A DNA stretch of 16,452 nt from Avoscillospira sp045579045 (GTDB lineage Bacteria; Bacillota; Clostridia; Oscillospirales; Oscillospiraceae), in the NCBI GenBank assembly GCA_045579045.1, contig JAZNLL010000094.1:1-16452 (forward strand). Reading direction: 5' to 3'. A program made the translations under genes and the position numbers. This document shows, one piece after another, positions 1 to 5,649 of this stretch. Each line of letters opens with the position of its first letter. Position 1 is the first letter of the stretch. The notes under the pieces were generated by a model. That model was not told where the DNA came from, did no database searches, and was given only the letters and a program-made list of their open reading frames with translations.

Positions 1-225
1 GATCAGTCTCTTGTGGGTTCTGCGCTCGAACTGCTCACGGGAGTCCTTGTACTTGTGAACAGCGCGAAGGATGGTGACGACCTCTTTCTTGGTGGGCAGG
101 GGGATGGGGCCGGAGACGGAAGCGCCGTTGCGCTTTGCAGTCTCGACGATCTTCTCTGCACTCTGGTCGATGAGCTGATGATCATAAGCCTTCAGGCGAA
201 TTCTGATCATTTCCTGGTTTGCCAT
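1..225 (-). CDS. rpsJ: 30S ribosomal protein S10, partial (5' end of gene)
   Basis: The first 75 residues are visible; the gene runs off the left edge. The product begins MANQEMIRIRLKAYDHQLID and continues with the S10 signature region (ETAKRNGASVSGPIPLPTKK, then VVTILRAVHKYKDSREQFE), which is unmistakable. S10 is part of the head of the 30S ribosomal subunit and also binds NusB in transcription antitermination (family knowledge). The ATG at 223-225 has a perfect AGGAGG at 235-240, nine bases upstream. In most bacteria rpsJ is the first gene of the S10 ribosomal protein operon, so rplC, rplD and others would be expected beyond position 1. It follows proS on the same strand but has its own promoter and long leader. 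The normal length is about 102 residues, so about one quarter is missing. Confidence 0.97.
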   Translation of the reverse strand, partial: MANQEMIRIRLKAYDHQLIDQSAEKIVETAKRNGASVSGPIPLPTKKEVVTILRAVHKYKDSREQFERRTHKRLI

Positions 226-502
226 GTTTGTTTTCCTCCTTGATTACGTACTCAGTCTACGAGTCTGCTGGGTACGGTCGAGAACTTCAATCCGCTAAGC
301 CGTGCGTATCATTCCGCCCCACGGAAAAAGGCCGACATTTGTGGGCCGAACACACCCGTTTTGCGGCGATATACACAGTTATCAGCTCGCAAAATCACAG
401 TTCTCAGCCGCCCGATGACCGGACATACTCTGTGGAAGTTACCGTTTTTCAACGCAATCTCCCACTTCATCGCATTTGCGCAGAGTTTTCCCAAACTCGC
501 GC
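226..502 (-). other. Long 5' leader of the S10 operon mRNA
   Basis: About 275 nt separate the predicted transcription start (near 502) from the rpsJ start codon. No convincing gene is present; a 61-codon frame here starts at TTG without a ribosome binding site. On the minus strand, around 330-350, GGCC-C-AC, an AAAT loop and GT-C-GGCC are followed by TTTTT. This could be a weak terminator-like hairpin, hence an attenuator. A nearby GTGGGG could pair with the CCCAC of that hairpin as an alternative structure. Ribosomal protein operons are often autoregulated through such leaders, but I recognise no named leader family here. The structure is inference. Confidence 0.4.
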
Positions 503-508
503 TTTTAC

Positions 509-537
509 ATCATATAATAAATCCCCCTTGATGTCAA
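509..537 (-). promoter_or_regulatory. Sigma-A type promoter for rpsJ / S10 operon
   Basis: On the minus strand a perfect -35 box TTGACA (532-537) is followed by a 17-base spacer and the -10 box TATGAT (509-514), one mismatch from consensus. This is close to the strongest housekeeping promoter class, as expected for a ribosomal protein operon. The -35 box forms part of the inverted repeat that ends proS, so terminator and promoter share DNA. Transcription should start near 502. Confidence 0.8.
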
Positions 538-546
538 GGGGGATTT
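519..546 (-). terminator. Intrinsic terminator downstream of proS, overlapping the S10 promoter
   Basis: A perfect 13-base inverted repeat (AAATCCCCCTTGA / TCAAGGGGGATTT) has only two bases between its arms, so the innermost pairs must open to form the loop. Read on the minus strand it ends in TTTATTAT, a moderate U tract about 55 nt past the proS stop. Read on the plus strand it is followed by a longer T tract (547-557). It therefore looks bidirectional. The 3' half also carries the -35 box of the next operon. Confidence 0.7.
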
Positions 547-600
547 TCTCTTTTTTTCATAAATTTTTCTGGCTTTTTTCAGTGAAATTGCAGAATTATT

Positions 601-2037
601 TTAGTAGGCCACGCCCCAGTAGATGCTGTGCTTGGCTTTCTTGCCGCAGATGGGGCAAACATCGCCCAGATTTTCCTGTTCCAGAGGCATGCAGCGGGAG
701 GACATACCGGCTTCTTCCTTCATCTTCAGCTCACATTCCAGTTCGCCGCACCACATAGTTTTGATGAAGCCGCCCTTTTCCTGCTGGATCTGCTTGGCCT
801 CTTCCAGAGAGTGGGCTTCATAGATATTGTCGGTCAGGTTCTTCTTGGCCTTGTTGTACATGACCACATGGGCCTGCTCCAGCTGTTCGGCAACAGCGGT
901 TTCCAGATCGGTCAGATTGACCACAGTCTTTTCGCCGTCCACACGGCGAACCAGGACGCACTGGCCGTTTTCCAGATCTCTGGGGCCGCACTCCACACGC
1001 AGAGGCACGCCCTTCATTTCGTACTCGGCGCACTTCCAGCCCATGGACTGATCGGAGTCGTCCATCTTTACGCGGAAGCCGGCAGCGATCAGACGGTCAC
1101 GGATGGCACCTGCACCTTCCAGAACGCCTTCCTTATGCTGAGCGATGGGCAGAACGATGACCTGCACGGGAGCCACCTTGGGAGGCAGGACCAGACCGTT
1201 GTTGTCGCCATGGGTCATGATGATGCCGCCGATCATACGGGTGGACACGCCCCAGGAAGTCTGATGGGGATGATGGAGAGTATTGTCTTTACCGGTGAAG
1301 GTGATATCAAAGGCCTGGGCAAAGCCATCGCCGAAGTAATGGGAAGTACCGGACTGGAGTGCCTTCTTGTCGTGCATCATGCATTCGACGGTGTAGGTTT
1401 CTTCTGCACCGTTGAATTTTTCCTTATCGGTCTTGCGGCCCTTGATGACAGGCATAGCCAGGGTGTTCTCCAGGAAGTCAGCGTAGACATTGAGCATACG
1501 CATGGTCTCTTCACGAGCCTCTTCCTCGGTGGCATGCATGGTGTGACCCTCCTGCCACAGGAACTCTCTGTGACGCAGGAAGGGACGGGAGGTCTTTTCC
1601 CAACGGAGAACGCTGCACCACTGGTTGTACAGTTTAGGCAGGTCACGATGGGAATGGATCACATTCTTGAAATGCTCACAAAACAGGGTCTCAGAAGTGG
1701 GGCGGATGCAGTAACGCTCCTCCAGCTTATCGCTGCCGCCGTAGGTGACCCATGCACATTCGGGTGCAAAGCCTTCCACATGGTCCTTCTCCTTCTGGAG
1801 CAGGCTCTCGGGGATCAGCATGGGCATCATGACATTTTCATGACCATGAGCCTTGAACATGCCGTCCAGAGTCTTCTGGATGTTCTCCCAGATGGCGTAG
1901 CCATAGGGGCGGTAAATAAACATACCCTTAATAGAGGAATAGTCGATGAGTTCTGCCTTCTTGCACACATCGGTGTACCACTGGGCAAAGTCCACCTCCA
2001 TATCAGTGATCTGTTCGACTTTCTTTTCTTTTGCCAT
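601..2037 (-). CDS. proS: Prolyl-tRNA synthetase (archaeal/eukaryotic type)
   Basis: This class II aminoacyl-tRNA synthetase attaches proline to tRNA-Pro in the cytoplasm. The 478 residues match the archaeal/eukaryotic-like (type 3) ProRS found in many Clostridia. That form lacks the editing insertion of the roughly 570-residue E. coli-type enzyme. Visible features are the N-terminal FAQWYTDVCKKAELIDYSS and YRPYGYAIWENIQ (motif 1 region), IRPTSET near residue 111, motif 2 RWEKTSRPFLRHREFLWQEG (145-164), motif 3 around GVSTRMIGG...HGDNNGLVLPP (263-286), and the anticodon-binding domain (about 288-395). A C-terminal zinc-binding domain has C430, C435, C461 and C464 and ends in Tyr, as is usual for this class. 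The ATG at 2035-2037 has AAGGAAG at 2045-2051. It is followed by a terminator, then by rpsJ, and is divergent from the small gene at 2142. Confidence 0.97.
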   Translation of the reverse strand: MAKEKKVEQITDMEVDFAQWYTDVCKKAELIDYSSIKGMFIYRPYGYAIWENIQKTLDGMFKAHGHENVMMPMLIPESLLQKEKDHVEGFAPECAWVTYGGSDKLEERYCIRPTSETLFCEHFKNVIHSHRDLPKLYNQWCSVLRWEKTSRPFLRHREFLWQEGHTMHATEEEAREETMRMLNVYADFLENTLAMPVIKGRKTDKEKFNGAEETYTVECMMHDKKALQSGTSHYFGDGFAQAFDITFTGKDNTLHHPHQTSWGVSTRMIGGIIMTHGDNNGLVLPPKVAPVQVIVLPIAQHKEGVLEGAGAIRDRLIAAGFRVKMDDSDQSMGWKCAEYEMKGVPLRVECGPRDLENGQCVLVRRVDGEKTVVNLTDLETAVAEQLEQAHVVMYNKAKKNLTDNIYEAHSLEEAKQIQQEKGGFIKTMWCGELECELKMKEEAGMSSRCMPLEQENLGDVCPICGKKAKHSIYWGVAY

Positions 2038-2067
2038 ATCGCATCTTCCTTTCGGAAACTTTTTCTC

Positions 2068-2095
2068 AGCATATCTATTTTATCACACTTGTCAA
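2068..2095 (-). promoter_or_regulatory. Predicted promoter for proS
   Basis: On the minus strand a perfect -35 TTGACA (2090-2095) stands 16 bases from TATGCT (2068-2073), a weaker -10. The first transcribed base would be near 2062, giving a leader of about 25 nt. This is too short for a T-box riboswitch, the usual control of aminoacyl-tRNA synthetase genes in Firmicutes, so proS does not seem to be T-box regulated here. Confidence 0.6.
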
Positions 2096-2141
2096 TCCCC
2101 CCGGCATAAGATGGGATACATTTGTAATAAGGAGTGCATTT

Positions 2142-2297
2142 ATGGAAGAATTCCTCATTTGCCTCGATCCCATCACCGCCGGTTTCTATGACCGGGTGGC
2201 TCTGGCTGCCGGTCTGACCACAGAACAGGTGCTGCAGGATGCTTTGTTCAAGCTGGCCGGCGAACTCTCTTTGAATGCTCTGCACAAAAAGGAATAA
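2142..2297 (+). CDS. Small hypothetical protein, ribbon-helix-helix-like (51 aa)
   Basis: The frame encodes 51 residues starting MEEFLICLDPITAGFYDRVA. AAGGAG at 2129-2134, seven bases before the ATG, supports this start over an in-frame upstream one that overlaps the proS promoter. The layout is a short hydrophobic beta strand (EFLICLDP), a helix (ITAGFYDRVALAAG), a turn (LTT) and a second helix (EQVLQDALFKLAGELSLNAL). This is the order of secondary elements in ribbon-helix-helix DNA-binding proteins such as Arc or RelB/ParD-type antitoxins. That reading is inference from pattern only; I do not recognise a named family and no toxin partner is adjacent. It is divergent from proS and precedes the MFS gene, which has its own promoter. 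It could be a small regulator or an uncharacterised helical protein. Confidence 0.7.
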   Translation: MEEFLICLDPITAGFYDRVALAAGLTTEQVLQDALFKLAGELSLNALHKKE

Positions 2298-2323
2298 TTG
2301 CCGACATTTTTCGTTTCAGAGCA

Positions 2324-2352
2324 TGGACATTTGAAATGCCGTATGGTATCAT
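2324..2352 (+). promoter_or_regulatory. Predicted promoter for the MFS transporter / serine dehydratase unit
   Basis: TGGACA (2324-2329, one mismatch from TTGACA) stands 17 bases from TATCAT (2347-2352, one mismatch from TATAAT). The start of transcription would be near 2359, giving a leader of about 50 nt before the start codon at 2412. The spacing and match make this a good housekeeping-type promoter. It implies that the transporter is not wholly dependent on the small gene upstream. Confidence 0.6.
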
Positions 2353-2411
2353 TTGTGTGCAAATTCATTACGAACCCCCCTGGGGTCTGCGTCACGAATG
2401 GAGGCATTTCC

Positions 2412-3731
2412 ATGTCTTTGAAAAGTCGTATTCGTAACAGTGATTTTGTTGCCCTGCTGAATTGGCAGGAGGATGACGGCAAAGGTCGGCGGTGTATGCT
2501 GCTGTCCGCCTTTTTGTCCACCATCGTCAGTTCCATTTCCACAGGTGCCCTCTACACCGCCTTTCTGGCCTCCCACGATTTTTCCATCGTGGACACTAGC
2601 TTTTTGGGGATCATCCCCTCTCTGGCGGCTTGCTTCTGTGTCCTTTCTCCGGTTTTCCTGGAGCGGTTTCAGAAGCGCCGCTGGCTTTTGGCGGGAGGCA
2701 AGCTGGCCTCTTATCTGCTGAACCTGCTGTGTCTGACGCTCCTTGCGGTTTTTGCAAAAGATCCCCAGTCCCGGTTGGTGGGTTTTTCTGCGATTCTGCT
2801 GATATCCAATCTGGTCAACAGCCTGTTTTCCAGTGGATATTCTGTGTGGCATCTGAATTTCATTCCGGCAAAGCTCCGGGCACGGTATTTTTCCTACCAG
2901 CAGATCATCACTACCACCGCAAGTCTTCTTTCCCTGTTTCTGTTTGGCTTCCTGGCAGACGCCCTCAAAGGAACCCCCCACGAAGCCACCGTTCTCACCG
3001 CCATGCGGTTTGTGGCATTGGGCTTTGCCCTTCTGGATGTGGTGATCCTCTCCCTGCCGAAGGAATATCCGTATCTCAAAACCGAGACTACCATCCGGCT
3101 GGTGAACATCATCCGGCTGCCCCTGCGGCACAAAAAGTTCCTCATGACCATGCTCCTCATCAGTATGTGGAATTTTGCCGCATCCTTTTCCGCATCGTCC
3201 TGGACTTTCCATCTGCTCCACAACATCGGTGCAGGTATCACCATGACCAACCTATTCTCCGTGTTCACCATCATCTGTCTGTTCACTGCCCCCTACTGGC
3301 GCAGGCTGATTGACAAGGTCTCCTGGTTCCGCACCTTTGCTTACTGTGCTATGCTCCATGCGCCGACGATGCTTTTGCTGGCCTTTGTCCTGCCGGAGAA
3401 TTACATCTGGCTCTATCCCATTTCCATTTTTATTCAGGCTTTTGCCGGTGTGGGTCTCAACCTCAGCTGGGCCAACATGCCCTATATCAATACCCCCAGA
3501 GAAGATCAGACTTACTACCTGTCCTTCCATTCCGTGATCGGCAGTCTGGGAACTTTTCTGGGCAGTACCGCCGGTGCCTTCTTCGTGAAGGTCTTTGACA
3601 GCATGGATATTTCCATTCTTGGACGCCACTTTGATACTGCCCCCATGATGCTCTTTGTGCAGTTTGGTCTGTATGCAGTCACCATCATTTATGTCCTGGT
3701 CAATGACCGCAAACTGCAGCCTACGGAATGA
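2412..3731 (+). CDS. MFS-type membrane transporter (439 aa), substrate unknown
   Basis: This is a polytopic membrane protein of the major facilitator superfamily type with about 12 hydrophobic segments. Clear ones lie around residues 30-55, 62-85, 95-115, 122-145, 165-183, 195-215, 243-262, 275-295, 305-327, 330-355, 375-395 and 410-430. The motif NFIPAKLRARYFSYQQ (149-164) falls in the loop after the fourth segment, and INTPREDQTYYLSFHS (359-374) is its likely counterpart in the C-terminal half. This N/P...R..YFS pattern recurs in a clostridial MFS group of unknown substrate. The start at 2412 is chosen because GGAGG (2400-2404) stands seven bases before it; the frame is open further upstream to 2298, but there is no ribosome binding site there. 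It lies 21 nt before the serine dehydratase gene, so an amino-acid-related or organic-acid substrate is possible, but only as inference. Confidence 0.88.
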   Translation: MSLKSRIRNSDFVALLNWQEDDGKGRRCMLLSAFLSTIVSSISTGALYTAFLASHDFSIVDTSFLGIIPSLAACFCVLSPVFLERFQKRRWLLAGGKLASYLLNLLCLTLLAVFAKDPQSRLVGFSAILLISNLVNSLFSSGYSVWHLNFIPAKLRARYFSYQQIITTTASLLSLFLFGFLADALKGTPHEATVLTAMRFVALGFALLDVVILSLPKEYPYLKTETTIRLVNIIRLPLRHKKFLMTMLLISMWNFAASFSASSWTFHLLHNIGAGITMTNLFSVFTIICLFTAPYWRRLIDKVSWFRTFAYCAMLHAPTMLLLAFVLPENYIWLYPISIFIQAFAGVGLNLSWANMPYINTPREDQTYYLSFHSVIGSLGTFLGSTAGAFFVKVFDSMDISILGRHFDTAPMMLFVQFGLYAVTIIYVLVNDRKLQPTE

Positions 3732-3752
3732 TGAACAAAAGGAGTTTTGGCT

Positions 3753-4967
3753 ATGCGTTCCATTCGTGAGATCTATAAAATCGGCAAAGGCCCCTCCAGT
3801 TCCCATACCATCGGACCGGAACGGGCTGCCATTCATTTTAAAACACAGCATCCCGATGCAGAGAGCTTCCGGGTGGATCTGTTTGGATCTCTCAGCAAGA
3901 CCGGCAAAGGTCACGGAACCGATCGGGTCCTGAGAGAGGTCCTCTCTCCCCTGCCCGTGGAAATCGTGTTCCGCAGCGACGAACCGGAGGATATGCGACA
4001 TCCCAACACCATGGATTTCTCCGCCATAAAAAACGGTGAAGTCTATGACACCCTCCGCGTAGAGAGCATCGGCGGCGGTGATATCCGCTATGAAGGCTGC
4101 GAAATCAGCACCTCACCGGAGGTCTATCCCGAAAACTCCTTTGCGGAAATCGAGCAGTTCTGCCGCTTCCGCGGTCTGGATCTGGCGCAGTATGTGGAGA
4201 TTTGTGAAGGCGAAGGCATCTGGGACTTCCTGCAGACCATCTGGGATACCATGCAGAATTCCGTCAAAGAAGGTCTGGCTGCCAAAGGTGTCCTGCCCGG
4301 CGGTCTGAACGTGGAGCGGAAGGCAAAGATCCTTCTGGAAAATCCCGCACCCAACGAAGTACCGCAGGTTCGGGAATGTCGGATCATTTCCGCCTATGCC
4401 TTTGCCGTCAGCGAACAGAATGCCGACTGCGGCACCATCGTCACCGCACCCACCTGCGGAGCCTGCGGTGTCCTCCCCGCCTGTCTGGTCTATGTCCAGC
4501 AGCAGCGGAAGCTCACCAACGAACAGATGCTCCGCGGACTGGCCGTGGCCGGTCTCATGGGCAATCTCATCAAGACCAATGCATCCATCTCCGGCGCGGA
4601 ATGCGGCTGTCAGGCAGAGATCGGTGCAGCCTGCTCTATGGCGGCGGCTGCCCTCACCTACCTTTTCGGCCTTACCACCGCACAAATCCAGTATGCTGCC
4701 GAAATCGCGCTGGAGCACCATCTGGGTCTGACCTGCGATCCTATCTGCGGTCTGGTGCAGGTACCCTGCATTGAACGAAATGCCGTGGCTGCTATGCGCG
4801 CCATGAATTCCTGTAACCTCTCCTATTTCCTGTCCGATACCCAGCGGATCTCCTTTGACATGGTGGTCAAAACCATGTACGAAACCGGAGTCAGCATGAA
4901 CCAGCGGTTCCGTGAGACCTCCGAAGGCGGTCTGGCCAGAATGTTCAGCCGTCGGGCAGATACATAA
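3753..4967 (+). CDS. sdaA: L-serine ammonia-lyase (dehydratase), iron-sulfur dependent, single chain
   Basis: The enzyme deaminates L-serine to pyruvate and ammonia using a [4Fe-4S] cluster. The 404 residues form a fused beta-alpha single chain. The N-terminal domain opens with IREIYKIGKGPSSSHTIGPE, where the SSSHT motif is typical. The alpha domain has TAPTCGACGVLPA (231-243), GAECGCQAEIGAACSMAAA (281-299) and LGLTCDPICGLVQVPCIERN (324-343). By spacing, C286, C328 and C339 match the three cluster cysteines known from bacterial single-chain enzymes (42 and 11 residues apart). The C-terminus reads EGGLARMFSRRADT, without the cysteine that ends the tail of the E. coli and Legionella enzymes. 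The ATG at 3753 has AAAAGGAG eight bases upstream; an in-frame TTG at 3747 is too close to that site. The gene lies 21 nt after the MFS gene and is probably cotranscribed with it. Confidence 0.95.
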   Translation: MRSIREIYKIGKGPSSSHTIGPERAAIHFKTQHPDAESFRVDLFGSLSKTGKGHGTDRVLREVLSPLPVEIVFRSDEPEDMRHPNTMDFSAIKNGEVYDTLRVESIGGGDIRYEGCEISTSPEVYPENSFAEIEQFCRFRGLDLAQYVEICEGEGIWDFLQTIWDTMQNSVKEGLAAKGVLPGGLNVERKAKILLENPAPNEVPQVRECRIISAYAFAVSEQNADCGTIVTAPTCGACGVLPACLVYVQQQRKLTNEQMLRGLAVAGLMGNLIKTNASISGAECGCQAEIGAACSMAAAALTYLFGLTTAQIQYAAEIALEHHLGLTCDPICGLVQVPCIERNAVAAMRAMNSCNLSYFLSDTQRISFDMVVKTMYETGVSMNQRFRETSEGGLARMFSRRADT

Positions 4968-4980
4968 TCTTAAGCAATGC

Positions 4981-5015
4981 AAAATCCCCTCTCTGTTCGG
5001 AGAGGGGATTTTTTT
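4981..5015 (+). terminator. Bidirectional intrinsic terminator between sdaA and surface gene A
   Basis: The stem AAAATCCCCTCTC (4981-4993) pairs with GAGAGGGGATTTT (5000-5012) across a six-base loop and runs into a T tract to 5015. It lies 13 nt after the sdaA stop and 8 nt before the end of the convergent gene A. It therefore serves both strands, with the stronger T tract in the sdaA direction. An almost identical hairpin stands behind gene B (11713-11746). Confidence 0.9.
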
Positions 5016-5649
5016 AGGTTGTTCAGTTCAGAGTGATGCTCTGGCGGACGTTCTCGTTATACATTCTGCTCAGAATGGCAGCGACCTCACTTCTCTTGAT
5101 GGAGCTGGTGGGGTTGAACGTACCCTTGGCATCAGAACCGGTCAGAATACCGGCGCGGTAGAACTTGTAGATGGCATCGGCATTGGCATCGTCTGCCTTC
5201 ACGTCGGGGATGGCATTGTCAGCCACGGTGTTGTAACCGGTCAGGCTGCCTTCGTCCATGGCCTTGACGAAAATGGAGACGAATTCGCTTCTGTCGATGG
5301 GCTTGTTCATCTCAGCATTGCTCTTGGAAGCATAACCCCTGTCGATGATGCCGTTTTCCACAGCATAGTCCACGTAGGAGCTGTACCAGTTGCCGGCACC
5401 GTTTTCGAGGGTGACGTCGCCGGTATAGTTCATTTCGTGGTAAGCGGAAGCCAGCTTCATAGCCTGTGCCACAGTCAGAGTCTCGTTGGGACGGAACTCG
5501 GTGGCAGTGACACCGTTGATGAGCTTGTTGTCCACAGCTTCCTTGACAGCATCGAAATACCAGTCGGAGGACTTGATATCGCTGAAGGAAACACCGTGGG
5601 AAGCAGGCTTGCCGATAACAGGCAGAATCTGCTGAACGTTCTCGGGCAG
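4981..5649 (-). repeat. Long direct repeat, copy 1: SLH-coding end plus terminator of gene A
   Basis: This block is nearly identical to 11713-12380. The coding part is 627 bases in both copies with no indels: LPENVQQILPVIGKPASHG in A, LPENIQQILPVIGKPATHG in B. I count 12 residue differences in 208. The identity extends through the stop codon, the short 3' spacer and the terminator hairpin. Upstream of the LPEN boundary the similarity falls sharply. Confidence 0.9.

Noticed and set aside
309..494. A 61-codon minus-strand frame in the S10 leader
   Set aside because: It starts with TTG only a few bases after the predicted transcription start, has no ribosome binding site and no recognisable features.
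2040..2095. T-box riboswitch before proS
   Set aside because: The predicted leader is about 25 nt, too short for a T-box, and no specifier or antiterminator element is visible.
628..2109. A 493-codon plus-strand frame opposite proS
   Set aside because: It is the same antisense effect; proS on the minus strand is an unambiguous conserved enzyme.
2298..2411. Upstream extension of the MFS gene to 2298
   Set aside because: The extension covers the predicted promoter and has no ribosome binding site. GGAGG stands before the ATG at 2412.
3747..3752. TTG start of serine dehydratase at 3747
   Set aside because: It is only two bases after the GGAG site; the ATG at 3753 has proper spacing and gives the family's usual beginning.
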